This document shows, piece after piece, positions 23,811-34,951 of a DNA stretch of 64,000 nucleotides. The translations under genes and the position numbers were made by a program. Below the pieces are notes generated by a model. It did not search any database. It was not told where the DNA came from and saw only the letters and a program-made list of their open reading frames with translations. The DNA lies in NCBI GenBank assembly GCA_014529385.2, contig CM043962.1:35555598-35619597 (forward strand). The letters run 5' to 3'. The stretch comes from Adiantum capillus-veneris (Eukaryota > Streptophyta > Polypodiopsida > Polypodiales > Pteridaceae). Position 1 is the stretch's first letter; each line of letters starts with the position of its first letter.

Positions 23811-23885
23811 GTGAGTTGAGCCCAAGACGTGCAACCAAATGCACTAAGTTGAGTGCTCTAACCACCTAGCCCACGGGCCCATGTG
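23811..23885 (-). mobile_element. tRNA-like sequence, probable SINE head
   Basis: On the minus strand, GTGGGCTAGGTGGTTAGAGC resembles a pol III A box. About 35 bases later CTTGGGCTCAACTC resembles a B box. Spacing and order match a tRNA-derived SINE head or a decayed tRNA pseudogene. It lies inside the copia gag fragment. No clean poly-A tail or target duplication was identified. Confidence 0.45.
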
Positions 23886-24301
23886 GGAGAGCTCCAAAAA
23901 ATACAAAAATAAAGCTTGATTTGCAGGATTTCACACACACGTACACACCTAAATTTGGAGGTGGATTAGAAGGGTATAATCTTTTTGATTCACAAAGGTT
24001 AGAGGCTCATTATAGAGCTGTAGTAGCAAGAAAATCAAAGCATGCATTCACACAATCAAAAAGAGGCTTTCAATGAGGGATAAAATCAATCAAAATATGA
24101 TGCAAATCCCATGCTAATCACTTCTAATTAAAGCTATGAAGGGCATTGGCTCATTGGACTTCACCAAGAACATGCCCACACATAAAAATTAGGGGCTAGA
24201 TCGGCAATCTACATGTCTAATGGAAAGAAGTATGAATCGATCAAGATGAGTAAAGAGAGAGCTCATTTGCTCTAGCTATGTTGGTATGGTGGGTAGATTA
24301 C

Positions 24302-24598
24302 TGTGGCATTCATTATGTAATCATAATATTTAGCGAGAGAAAGACGAAAAGGTTAACTTAGTGCATAATAAATTAGAATGTAGACACACACACATTTTAA
24401 TTATTCAACATGAGAAAATGATTACAAAACTTATTATCTAGGCATAGCACCTAGTGCTTACACTATCCAAAGGTCACTTAACTCTTCGTGAAAGGGAAAT
24501 GTGCCTCTTGAACCTTGACCCTTCTATTTGGCTCTACACATGACTCTTGGGATGTCACATGGGCACATGGGCTATCACATGATGCTACACACATGGCA
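24302..24598 (-). repeat. LTR-like direct repeat, right copy
   Basis: 297 bp, TGTGGCATTC to ACACATGGCA, paired with 22609-22914. The two copies enclose 1.39 kb with the gag fragment and tRNA-like sequence. A second gag start lies directly beyond this copy at 24601-24699, so the arrangement is rearranged rather than a simple solo element. Confidence 0.6.
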
Positions 24599-24600
24599 TC

Positions 24601-24699
24601 TACATGGAAATCTACATGCATATGTTGCTTCCATAACATGAAGTTTGTGCAATCAAATTTCTTGATATAATACTCTTCTTTCTCAAAAGATCCATCCAT
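24601..24699 (-). pseudogene. Ty1/copia gag N-terminus
   Basis: Minus-strand ATG at 24699 begins MDGSFEKEEYYIKKF, followed by DCTNFMLWKQHM. This matches the start of copia capsids (KFDGTNFxLWK). It breaks off where the LTR-like repeat begins. Sequence upstream of the ATG (24700-24800) resembles an untranslated leader. Confidence 0.6.
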
Positions 24700-24867
24700 A
24701 ACTCTAATAAGAGAAAATGCAAGAGAGTGAGACTAAGGATTTATGGTAAAAGTGCTATGAAAATTTTGGCAGAGCCTCCTCTATATAGAGATTAAAATCT
24801 CAACCAAAACTCGGTAAAAAAAAATGCATTTCCAAATCTCCCATCAAATTCATCTCTACACAGAGCC

Positions 24868-25811
24868 ATGCAAGAAACAAGAGCAACAGAAGAAGAATAT
24901 CACGGTCCGCTTCAAAATCAGGAGCATTCGCCTACTGTCACAGCACCTGGTGCTCAGGCCACCGTGGAAACCACGCCGCAAAGACTTGGACCACGAGTCA
25001 AACAAAGGGTAATCAAAGTAATACCAGGGAACCCGATTTCTAAAGCATGAGAGGCTAAGAGGAGAAAAATAATCAAAAACATGGAAAAGAAAGCCGCGGC
25101 ATCTTAGAAGGAATAAAAAAGAATGCAAGAAGAACAAAGAAGGCAGAGGAAGCAAGAGGAATGGCAGAGATCCGAGGCCCGAGCTAGCTCACTTGGAAAA
25201 CTTACAAGCACGAGAGGCTAAGAGGAGGAAAATAATGAAAAATATGGAAAAGAAAGAGGCATCTGAGAAGGAATCAAAACGAATGTAAGAAGAACAAAGA
25301 AGACAAAGGGAGCAAGAGGAATGGCAGAGATCCAAGGCCAAGAGAGCTCACTTGGCAAACTTACAAGCATGAGCAAAGGCAAAGAGGAAGGCGGTAGAGG
25401 ATAGAGCTCAAGCCAACCAACAAGCAAACACTCGGAGCTCTAGGCCTTCAAAAATACCTCAAAGATCTAAGGAATGTGCAAAGAGGAAGAAGGACAAGGT
25501 GACACCTAAAGAAAAACAGGCCCAAGTGAAGAGGAGAAAAAAGCACAAAAATGATCTTCCTCAATGGGCCAAGCAGGCAGATCCTCCACAACCGCCCGCC
25601 AACAACACAGAAAAAACGAAGATGGAAGCCAGGCATAATTACTTTGGGGGAGATTCAAAAATATCAGAAGAGCACTAAGCCCATCATACCCAAAGCAGCC
25701 TTCTCTCGGGTGGTGAGAGAGATAATGAATGAATATAGCAATTCCTTTACATGCATACAACGTGCAGCCTTACTGACCCTACAGGATGTCATCAAAGACA
25801 TTTTGGTGTAG
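24868..25811 (+). pseudogene. Lys/Glu-rich coding debris, coiled-coil-like
   Basis: Plus-strand pieces are rich in Lys, Glu, Arg and Gln, for example EAKRRKIIKNMEKKAA and MQEEQRRQRKQEEWQ. They are broken by stops and frame changes. A 163-bp imperfect tandem duplication (25044-25206 and 25207-25370) repeats the block. The later part, KNDLPQWAKQADPPQPP, is followed by KISEEH-type residues and a segment near 25700-25810. Composition is like the coiled-coil relic at 19-20.6 kb, but I cannot show they belong together. No catalytic motif. Confidence 0.35.
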
Positions 25812-25922
25812 ATATTTCAGGATGGCATTTCTTGTATGGTTCATGCTAAGCATATGACATTGAAAAATACAGATTTAGCTCTAGCAATCAATTTGTGAAA
25901 TGATTTGTATATTACATCATGG

Positions 25923-27427
25923 TCAATTATTTTTACTGTGAATTACATACATGGGTATGGGGAGAATGACTGACTTGACACCAAGGGATTTTACAATTTC
26001 CTTTGGGTTTGTCAACCCTTGACCTAGGCTCAAGGCGCATTGGGAGAGGATTGAGCCTGGGTGCTTTCCTGTAAAGGCATACAATGCCACCTCTCGGTCC
26101 ACCAATATACATTTGTGAGCGTTTAGGATGAGGGAATCTTCAATGAGTATGGCACTTAATGCTTTGCACTTAAGCAGCTTTGTAGAACCATTCTTGAAGA
26201 ACTTTGTGTGAGCAACTCTAAGAATCAATGGCCCCAGGTGGCTCAGGTAGTTCCAAAGCGAGCTATCCCTACCCATGGGCATGTTGCGGAACCTCCAGTA
26301 CGCATTGCCAGCTTATCAACATGGTATGCCATCTGCAAAGCATTTTAAACAACTTTAACACTTTTTGTAAGGAACAATAGAAAATCGACCAGATTAAGAT
26401 ATCTTTACCTCATTTTCTTCATCCCTCTCTTCAAGAATTTTCTTTGTAAGTTCGATGCTAGATTGATCATCTCTACCCATCCCGATCAGTGGTTTGTGTG
26501 GATGAAAAGCGCTTTTCAAGACGCTTTCGTAAAATGAGGCACATGATTTGATTTTCACAAGTGTACTTGCTATACTGTTTGCACCAACTTGTGTTCTTTT
26601 TCATTGGGGAGGAAAGAGAGGCTTGCTGGGAGACCTTGGTCTTCGAAGTCAATTTGAAATTTGACTTTGTCTTCCTTTCTACTAGGATCCTTCATGCCCG
26701 CATAGATAGTAAGCAGTGCGAGAGACTCATCTTCTCTAAGTGCAAATGTTTTGGCAATGTCGTCAAGGAACAAAAAGTGATGATCATCCACCACCACTGC
26801 ATGCAAAGTGAGAATTCGGAGGTCTGGGACTTCCTCCAGCACCTCATCTCCCTCTATCATCCGGTCTTCCTCCTTAGTGGAGCTAGGCTCTTGCAAGAGG
26901 ACGAGTGCCATAGGTGCTTTAGTCTGCTCATCAATCTCTTCGATAACTTCATTTGATTCCTCCACAATGGTCACAGGTGGTCTTTGGTTGACCTTTTCCT
27001 TTAATTTTCCCTTATCCATGCCCTCAAGCACAAGTAAGGCTAGAACCAAGTTCCGAGAAATGAATTGTGTGCCTATGCACCCCATGTCCAAATCTATGAG
27101 ATCATCCCCATCCTCTATCTTATAGTCCCGTTCCGTGAGGCCTTTAATAAACCTCAACAAGCGAAAGAGAAAGTTTATGCTGGCCGCATAGAGATGCTTG
27201 AGGAAATCCATTGGCAACCATTCCACGTTAAATCCCTCAAAGACTATGGCATATTCTTCCATGTGTTGTGTCATGTAGTCAACAAAGCTTTCAAATTCCT
27301 TTGAATGAAGGTTGGTAGTGGCATGCATGTCAATTGTTCCCTCAAAGAAACTGAGTAGTTCATGTGCTCAATCTGTAAGTCCTACCTTTTCTAGTTGTGT
27401 GAGAAGTGCATTAGAAGATGTTGCCAT
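25923..27427 (-). pseudogene. Unrecognised gene with TATA box and one intron, damaged
   Basis: The start is ATG 27427 in a good context (CCCATGGC), with codons MATSSNALLTQLEKVG, then a TGA at codon 20. The same frame then stays open for more than 260 codons to 26570: EEYAIVFEGFNVEWLPMDFL, LIDLDMGCIGTQFISRNL, an acidic middle, and DDHHFLFLDDIAKTFALRED. After a frameshift near 26580 it continues STLVKIKSCASFYESVLK and HPHKPLIGMGRDDQSS. A 76-bp intron, 26333-26408 (GTAAAGAT to TTTGCAG), leads to MAYHVDKLAMRT. After another one-base shift comes FRNMPMGRDSSLWNYLSHL and NAHKCILVDREVALYAF, ending at 25923. I recognise no family. It is either a decayed host gene or an accessory gene of a mobile element. 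Confidence 0.45.
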
Positions 27428-27513
27428 GGGTTCGTTCATGAAGAAGATGCGAAGAGAGCTTAGAGCTAGAGTTTGGTGAATGTGAGAAATGAAGTTTAAA
27501 ACCTAGGAAGTCA

Positions 27514-27521
27514 CTTATATA
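27514..27521 (-). promoter_or_regulatory. TATA box for the gene ending at 25923
   Basis: TATATAAG on the minus strand, 87 bases upstream of ATG 27427. This spacing leaves room for a transcription start about 30 bases downstream and a leader of about 55 bases. Confidence 0.5.
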
Positions 27522-27545
27522 CCCAATGTGAGAAACTATAATTTT

Positions 27546-28161
27546 AAACAAAACCCTTGCGGCTAACACCCTTGCACAAGATCACGCTTGTATTTTACAA
27601 GAAGTCACTACAACTATCCAAAAAGCCCAAGCACGCTACATAGCACAAGCCAACAAAAAGTGTAAGTTCATTGAGTTCAATTTAAATGATCATGTTTGGT
27701 TACGTATTGAAAAGCGTCATTTAAAGAACATTGAAAAGCACCCCAAGGTCAAGTTAGCTCCTAGATTTTATGGTCCCTTCAAGATCATTGAAACCATTAA
27801 CCCAATTGCATACAGGCTTGACATTCCATATCACTGGCGCATTCACAACTCTTTTCATGTAAGTTTGTTGCACAAATTTAAAGGTACACCATCTATTGCA
27901 CCTGTTTTTGACGACCCACCCTTACTTGAAGATGATGAAGAATTATTACTTCCAGAATCAATTTTTGATCATGATGTCACTACTACACGCATTGGTACAC
28001 AATATCATAGATATCTTGTTACATATAAGAATCACTATGTCAAAGAATGTCAATGGCTTCATGCAGCCACTTTAAGTCCCATGTACCAGTACTTGATTTC
28101 TGCATACCACAATCACAGTAATGCATTTAGGCCTAATGAGGCACCTTTAGGCAATGCATAG
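27546..28161 (+). pseudogene. Chromovirus (Ty3/gypsy) integrase C-terminus with chromodomain
   Basis: Open from about 27546 to the stop at 28159-28161. Residues include IQKAQARYIAQANKKCK, LNDHVWLRIEKRHL, PRFYGPFKIIETINPIAYRL (GPF/Y module), HNSFHVSLLHKFKG, and a C-terminal chromodomain-like segment YHRYLVTYKNHYVKECQWL. The integrase catalytic core and RT are absent, so this is the 3' coding tail only. The piece itself has no stops. It begins just upstream of the TATA box of the divergent gene on the left. Confidence 0.8.
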
Positions 28162-28706
28162 CATCAAATTTGGTGGAATGATTTGATTGTCAGTAAATGG
28201 AATGGAATACAATTATCACTGGACTTAATTGGTACATCGGCTGGTTCTAATGGATTTGATTCAAACACATGTTAGAGTACCTACGCCTCTGATAGACAGG
28301 TCTCTCCGTTATGCAAGTGATATGGAAATTATTGTTGTTATCTACATGTGTGTTAGAGTTCGTACACGTAGTGAGGCAGGACTCTCCATGATATTTACAT
28401 GTGGACCTGGCCCACTCAGGGTATGTTATGGAATGGATTCTGAGAAGTGAGATACTAACAATTATGGTCATGTGTGCATGATGCAGTAGGTCAAGGTAGC
28501 TCAGTCGTGGGCAGGTGGCTGACAGTAGATAGCAGGACATGGAATAAGTCAATAAGAATTTAGTTATTTCAATAAAGTCTTTATCCCCAAAGTGGAATGT
28601 AAATAACCTCATTTATGAGCTGTCCCTTTTTGGAAATAATATAAATGCATGCCTAGAGGAAGCCAGCTCACTCTAGGCATGGGGGGATGATTGCACCCAT
28701 TGTTGT

Positions 28707-28708
<2 letters not shown>
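28162..28708. other. Possible LTR remnant of the chromovirus
   Basis: Follows the integrase tail, where a polypurine tract and 3' LTR would be expected. A TGTCAGTAAATGG start near 28189 is possible, but I found no partner copy. No gene is seen. Confidence 0.3.

Positions 28709-28797
<89 letters not shown>
28709..28797. repeat. (TC)n microsatellite
   Basis: About 44 uninterrupted TC units, one of the longest in the window. Confidence 0.98.
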
Positions 28798-28799
<2 letters not shown>

Positions 28800-28899
28800 C
28801 ATCCTCATTTTAGAGTAGCATGCGAAGGCTTATGTAGTGTGTTCCCGGTATCACGACTTCCAACACCACAATAGTGGATCCAGTAAAGGTGTGTGGGTG

Positions 28900-29241
28900 G
28901 CCATTAGGAAAAATATGAACCCCAAAAGGGCCTTGTAAGAGCAACCAAATGATTTCAATCAACAATAGGACATAAAAGGGGGGGCATGGATAGGCCATAT
29001 CTATGTACCTCAAAACTATATCATGTAACATATCCATGGAAAGAGCTCGATAATTCGATCCAAATGCATTATTATCCGACAAATTTGAAGTTAAAAATGC
29101 TAAATTATGGCCATTTGTAAAAGAATGCAAAAATTGGTGGGATCGTGGCCACATGCCCGTTCTCATTGGTGTAGAGAGTATAATTCAAAAGAATCTTTGA
29201 CCCTAAATGGCCCTTTTGGGGTTCATATTTTCCCTAATGCA
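28900..29241. mobile_element. MITE-like inverted-repeat element
   Basis: CCATTAGGAAAAATATGAAC (28901) continuing into CCCAAAAGGGCC is matched in inverted orientation near 29207-29240, with about 3 mismatches over 34 bases. The arms enclose about 270 bp of AT-rich sequence. Size and structure fit a small non-autonomous element. The ends and target duplication were not resolved. Confidence 0.45.
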
Positions 29242-29270
29242 TGATTTAACGGTGAAAGATCACTGAATAT

Positions 29271-29800
29271 TTGCCACATGGTTGTTTGATGTCAGGACAC
29301 TGGCAAGGCCGGACTAGACAAGGGCACGGCCGGGCTAGGTGGTGTGGAACGGTGAGTCCAACTAGGGCAAAGGGCCAGGGGCTTGCCTATATAATGGGTG
29401 GTGGACTCTCAGGCTCTAGCTTCCCTTGTCTTACACTCGTATCAAAGCTTGTGTCTATTTTGGGAAAGGGGAAGGGCATGATTCTTTCTAGCCACTCAAG
29501 GCTTGCATGTCGGGGTCCAACACAGTGGGGATCACCCCTTGCTAAGGAGGTCGACGAAGACGAAGCCGTGGGCACGCAAGCTTGGCAAGGGAGAGCCACC
29601 GGGTGCAGGAGCACCAAACGGCCGGCGCGCTGGCTTGTTAGCGGCGCAAGGGCATGCTTGGCGTTTTTCGACACAGGGCCGAAGCCCCATGGTCTCTGCA
29701 TCGTCCGCCCCAAGCACTGCAACCCCCTGCGTGCTGCCTGCTCAAGGCCATAGCCGACTGTGCGTGTTATTTCCCACTTGAGGGTGCCCAACCCTCTTAG
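29271..29800 (+). other. GC-rich block with TATA box, possible LTR
   Basis: Clearly more GC-rich than its surroundings. It has a CCTATATAATGG TATA box near 29388. Several overlapping open frames of 60-160 codons occur on both strands, as expected from high GC, and none has a motif. It may be an LTR or leader of a retroelement, or a host promoter region. The 29870-30030 stretch that follows has a short plus frame (CKNGKAGKDNIDESG) that I cannot place. Confidence 0.3.
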
Positions 29801-30033
29801 GGGTAGTGGCCATACACAAAAAAGTTAAGCCTAAGGGGCAGTACCCACAGTGGGTACCCCACCCCCCCTACTCCACTATGTGCAAGAACGGCAAGGCCGG
29901 AAAGGACAACATCGACGAATCTGGCACACATTCGGACAATCTTTTTTTGCGTATTACGCAAAAACTCAGAGATTTCAAGACAACCAATTTGGCGGAGTTG
30001 CAGTACAAGTTTTTGGGTGACTTTAAGGAATGA

Positions 30034-30638
30034 AAAGACGAACAGGCCCATGAAAGTGGAAAGTCAAAAGACTTTTTGTGTCATATAAAGAAATATAAAG
30101 AAGAGATGGTTGAGTGCCGCTTTCATACATTTTTTTTTTCCTTTTGCTTATTTGCGCTTTAGCGTTCTCTTCTCTTTAGAGTCTCCTTGCACTATATAGG
30201 TGGTGAATATAAATTTTTTGAGGCCATTAGGTAGACCTTTTAATATTTGGAGAGAGTATTGGGCAATCCGTTGACTTTTAAAATGCCCTCCAAAAGTGCC
30301 TTTATTAGAGGGTTGAAAAGAAAACTCGGACCTAAATATAAACTCAGGTCCTTGGCCTTGTGTACCGATGGGATCTGAATTGAGGCACAAACTCCACCAA
30401 AAGTTAAACCCTGATTGAGAAACTTAAAGTAAAGTCAAATTGACAAAATCTACAATGCCCACACCAAGTTAGGACCCGGGATGCATATAAGAGCCCTTGG
30501 ATCTGTAAATGACAACAATAGTAGTTCATGTATAAATAGGATACTACGGATAAATTGTTTGACAAGTGTTTTCTAAATGGAAAGATAAATCAAAATAAAC
30601 ATGAAAGATTTTGTGAATCACATTCCTGAAATAAAACC

Positions 30639-30641
<3 letters not shown>
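30034..30641. other. No gene seen
   Basis: AT-rich sequence with only short frames. Nothing recognised. Confidence 0.5.

Positions 30642-30710
<69 letters not shown>
30642..30710. repeat. (AT)n microsatellite
   Basis: About 34 uninterrupted AT units, preceded by AATAAAACCCTC. Confidence 0.97.
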
Positions 30711-30714
<4 letters not shown>

Positions 30715-30888
30715 CTCCCCTTTGAGGAGCTAAAAATGAAAAGACAAAACATAGATTAGACTCTTCGCACTAAGAAATCTCAAAAAATAATATCAAAAAA
30801 GTAGACAGTGCACGATTTACGTCAGTGCCAAACAAAAGTATAAGAAACAAAAATCATGTCCTATCCTGTAATCCATTTCCTACTATAT

Positions 30889-31431
30889 AGCCCTGGTATT
30901 TAAAAACAAGATAACGTCAAACATGAATTTCTCTTTGATAGTTTGATTTTCAAGTGCATGCCACTACCATATAAATTTCTTTCTTGTAAAATGTATTATA
31001 GTCCTTACCACAGCCATGTTGGGCTTATGTTGCAATCCACATGTTTTGAGAGACTTCATTTCATTAATAACTTTGTCATTACTCATTTATTGATAGCTTT
31101 GACAGCAAGCCAAATGTTGGTGCCTTTCCAAATGCATCCTTTTTGCACTTTATCATGTCATACACAGAGAGTCCCACACAAAGAAGTCCTTAAGCACGGG
31201 ATCTTCCCAAAGATGATACAGATCTTTTGGAATGGAATCAAGCATGGTCCTTTGCTACAGCTTGCATAACTTTGTCCTCTCTTTGGCCAAAACAAAGTGT
31301 GTAAATGAATCTCTATGAAATGAACTACTTTGATTTCTTGCAATTTTTAGAGCTGGCATCAATGGAGTTCCTTGTTTTACCTCTTGAGAATGTAGGTTCA
31401 TCCTCATTGAGCTCAATTTCAAGCTTCCCTT
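30889..31431 (+). mobile_element. LINE fragment homologous to 44636-45150
   Basis: Closely matches the sequence directly upstream of the LINE RT at 45.2 kb, for example TTTCTTTCTTGTAAAATRTA and the run ending CAATTTCAAGCTTCCCTT. Homology starts at AGCCCTGG and stops after CTTCCCTT. It has no RT part of its own. The start coincides exactly with the junction of the second PLE copy and the LINE at 44635/44636. Confidence 0.75.
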
Positions 31432-31772
31432 GAAGAGTCAAGATTATCATTGTCATTCTTGGACTAACCCCTCACATGCAAGATCCTTAATGCTATTAGA
31501 TGCTTAGCTATCCATCTCTCACTAATTTTATTCCCACTCATAGAAAGAACCTTAACACATACCTCTTGCTATCTATAAACAACATATGTTGTATTAGAAA
31601 TCATGTGTGCACCAATTTGTGACACATGCACAATCCCTTTGTCACGTAGCCTGTAATGCCTACTGACAAGTCAACCGCCTTCCGGTAGTTGAGTAGGAAA
31701 GCAAGGTTTAGGGGGAGATTGTCTGGCGGTCGGAACAATGTCGACAACATGCCACACATTATAAATGGTTCG
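31432..31772. other. No gene seen
   Basis: Spacer between the LINE fragment and the truncated PLE copy. Non-coding. Confidence 0.5.
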
Positions 31773-33223
31773 GAAAGAAGCACCATCTTAAAGACTTTGT
31801 TTCACTCGTCAAGGATATCTCCTCTCTTGTCTTTCCTTCTAATATCCTTCTCTTCACCTTTGATGTTGAGTCTTTATATCCTAGCATTCCCATTCAAGAA
31901 GGTTTGATTGCCCTCTCTGACTCTATCCAACTCCATTTTCCCTCCCCAAAACGAGTCTCATCCTCTCTTTAGCCTCTCTTGTCCTTAACCACCACTACAT
32001 CTCCTTCCAAGGGAATTGCTGGCACCAAATCAAAGGTATTGCTGCCATAGGTTCAAATTTTGCAATCGTTTATGCTTGCCTCTTTCTTTGTCACTTAGAG
32101 AATAGTATTAACCTTCCCTCCCACACCTCTCTCCTCTATTTTAAAAGATTCATTGATGACGGCTTTGGCATTTGGCATGGATCTGTTCCTGATCTTGTAA
32201 AATCCTCAAGCTTTACAACTCACCACTCCAAAATCATATCAAAATTTCTCCTATCGTTTCTTTCATAGAAGCTTCCATCCTGGACATTCATTTCTTCAAC
32301 GGACTCTCCTTTTCTTGTTTAGGGTTGCTTGACTCTCACTACTATCAAAAAAGTCTTAACTCTTACAGCTACATTCCTTGGCAATCTTGGCACCCCACCC
32401 ACCAAAAGGTTGCTTTTATCACTTCAGAGCTTGAAAGATATATCATTATGGAGAGCTCTTTGGAGAGCTTTCTAGCCATTCGTGCCCTTTTTTTCCAAAG
32501 GCTTAGAGCAAGAAGATACCCCCAAGCTCTTCTTCATTCTTGTTTTTCCCTTATCTCTTATAAAGATAGAGACTCTTTCTTAATGAAAGTACCCAAATCA
32601 AAAAAACTCTGCCACTGTGGTCAAAATTCCTTTTTCATCCTTTTCGTGCAACCTTAATCTCTCTCCTGTCTTGATTAAACCTCTCTCGCTTCAGCTCAGC
32701 ACCACACTCAAACTATCCCATCTCCCCAAACCCCTTATTTGCTGGCTCAATGCACCCAACGTCGAAAAGTTGCTAAACTCAAATTCTCGCCCACTAACCC
32801 CCCCCCCCCCCCCCTCTAGAGCATCCTCTAGTATAGATGCTCCTTTTTGTCCCTTTCCCAAGCTTTTTTTTGGAACCTCTCTTTGATGATCCTCCCCCCA
32901 TTTTTTTGCACTTTGTACCTTGATCCTTCTTAGATTAATTTTTTGCTTCTCTTGTCCTGATGTTACCCACCTAATAGTGCACTCTATACCAAAAATGGTT
33001 TGTTTTTACTCCTCTGTACCAAAGGACGCCAAGTATTTATGGTTTGGTACCAATAAACCCCTCTATCCTCCTCTTAGTCCTCACTTTGTACCCACCTTGG
33101 GTTTGTAACCCTCAACCCCTATTTATACCCCCCCACTCCTTGTTACAGAATTAGCGCTACTGATGAGCTTTATATAGCAAAATGCATTTAGTGCTAATTC
33201 ATTGTCTTCCTTCTTCTTTTCCC

Positions 33224-33254
<31 letters not shown>

Positions 33255-33335
33255 ACCCCCATCCACACCAAAACAAAAAACCATACTCGCTTAAACTTGG
33301 TGAGTTTTGCTCGCTTAAACTCTTTAAAATTCATT
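31773..33335 (+). mobile_element. Penelope-like element, 5'-truncated copy (copy A)
   Basis: Matches 43053-44635 over its full length (about 1.56 kb). Homology begins at GAAAGAAGCA and ends at TTTAAAATTCATT. It encodes the C-terminal half of a PLE reverse transcriptase: TFDVESLYPSIPIQE (motif A, near 31857-31900), RFIDDGFGIWHG (motif C, near 32148-32183) and the thumb region LDSHYYQKSLNSYSYIPW with LFFQRLRARRYPQALL. Motif C is intact as FIDD. Frames are split by small indels. Homopolymer C runs lie at 32798-32814 and 33225-33254. No GIY-YIG endonuclease motif is visible after the thumb. Confidence 0.85.
33225..33254. repeat. Poly(C) tract
   Basis: 30 consecutive C. The matching place in copy B (44517-44547) has 11 C followed by about 20 A. 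Confidence 0.95.
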
Positions 33336-34930
33336 GATTCTCTGGCGTTTATGCCTTCAATGTGATAGCGTAGCACTTACCAACAACCTTTTTACCCTTC
33401 CTTCTCCCTTTCCACCACCCCTCGTCCCTTTTACAGAAGTTCGCTCTCTTTTTCATGGTACCCCTCGTCGTCCCTTTTCCTTAAGCTGTGGTGTTTGGAT
33501 CCCTTTCCATCCATCCCTATCATGATTTATTAAGGAATCTCGCAAGTGTTCCCTCCCCTTTTCTTATCTTCCCCCCCTTTTCATTTTCCCCCCCTGTCTA
33601 CCTTGCCCTGTGTTTCAAACGTTGCCTGGCTTCCATCACAATTGTTTTCCCCCCACGCTTACCTCAGCCCTGCACTCCAGCACCCGCCATCGCACCTTCT
33701 TCAATCTGCTTCCTCTACACTTAGAGTTCTCTTTTACCTTCACCTATTATCTCCCCTTCTTGGTGCTCGGTTTGCTACATGTCTTCTTATCGATGCTCTG
33801 GCCGTTAGCTCCCATCTCCACATGGGAACTAGTCTGCACTTGTCCTAGCTGGCGTCTGTAGACTCCCCATCTCAACCATTATGGCCAGATTCAGGACCAC
33901 GCATGCAACAACGACAGTGACGACCTCGGCCCATCAACTTTGACAAGCACACCTGGGTGTAGTTTCACCTTGCGGGCCTGTTTTAACACCCTACTACTCA
34001 TTGTTAGAGTGCATGCACCTCTTAATTTGAGCCTTGTATTATGGTTCAATAATGGTTCAGTAGTGGTTGACAGAGAAGCAATAGCAAGAGATGTTGCAAA
34101 CATTCTGCAGATTTAAGTGGGGGCTCCGTTTCAACTTTGCGGCCATACAAAGGTTTGCGATGCCTCAAAGCCTGCCACAACTAAGGGAAAATTTTGCTTA
34201 GCTTCACACATAGAACTCCGGAGCCGTCACTTCTATCCTTCAACAACGGTAGCACCCGTTCACCTCAAGCCTTCTGCAAAGACTAGAACCATCCACATTT
34301 TTTGGTATCTTGGGCCTTCAACAAAGACAACAGCCATCCACCATGTTCGGTATCTCAGGCCGAATGGCTGCACTTATGACTTGCAGGACCATGTCGTTGC
34401 CTACCTTAAATGGCAAGATCCTCCCCACTCCTACATTCATTGTCCTATGCTAACTAAAAGCTTGGAGTACTCTCTCGGTGCCATCTACAACTCCTTGTAC
34501 AACAACCCCCAATTTTTGGCTACAGATTCCAACAATCGTTCTACTATTGCAGCTTACCCAAATCCTCCTTGTTCTCATAAGTTATTCCTTCCAAAAGTGT
34601 CTCACCACTGAAAACCTACCCACATTTCCTTGTACAACAACCCCCAACTTTTGGCTACGGATTCCATCATTCGTTCTATTGTTGTAGCTTACCCAAATCC
34701 TCCTTGTTCTCATAAGTTGTTCCTTCCAAAAGTGTCTCACCACTAAAAACCTACCGACGCATCCTTGGCCTCATTAGTCTTTTTCTCTTTTTTTCTTTCT
34801 ATTGCTTAGCTTCTGCCTCTACTTACACTTTCCCTTTACTCCTAATCTTTCTCCAAGTGTAAGGTCTTAATCTTCTGTCAAAAGTTATTGTCCAACTTTC
34901 AAAACCTTTCTAGGAAATTTTCATGCAAGA
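33336..34930 (+). other. Possible 5' region of the second PLE copy
   Basis: Lies directly after the end of copy A and before the first coding part of copy B, on the same pyrimidine-rich strand. It has only unplaced frames, for example 34117-34611 with repeated TRTIHIFWYLGPS and TTAIHHVRYLRPN units. A 135-bp tandem duplication occupies 34492-34761. TTTAAGTGGGGGC at 34115 looks like a polypurine tract, so a decayed LTR may also lie inside. If the PLE copies are head to tail, this is the 5' untranslated part of copy B. Confidence 0.35.
34492..34761 (+). repeat. 135-bp tandem duplication
   Basis: TCCTTGTACAACAACCCCCA and the sequence after it recur with a period of 135 bp (34492 and 34627), with a handful of substitutions. 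Confidence 0.9.
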
Positions 34931-34951
34931 ATGGCGCCCTTTTAGAAGGAG

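Noticed and set aside
26808-27125. Plus-strand Ser-rich frame of 105 codons
   Set aside because: Antisense to the longer, better-structured minus-strand gene with TATA box and intron.
29271-29791. Overlapping long frames on both strands (up to 160 codons)
   Set aside because: They arise from high GC content. No motif, no start context and no homology I can recognise.
32798-33260. Telomere-type repeats at the PLE ends, as in Athena/Coprina elements
   Set aside because: The C runs are homopolymers; no CCCTAAA or TTTAGGG units are present.
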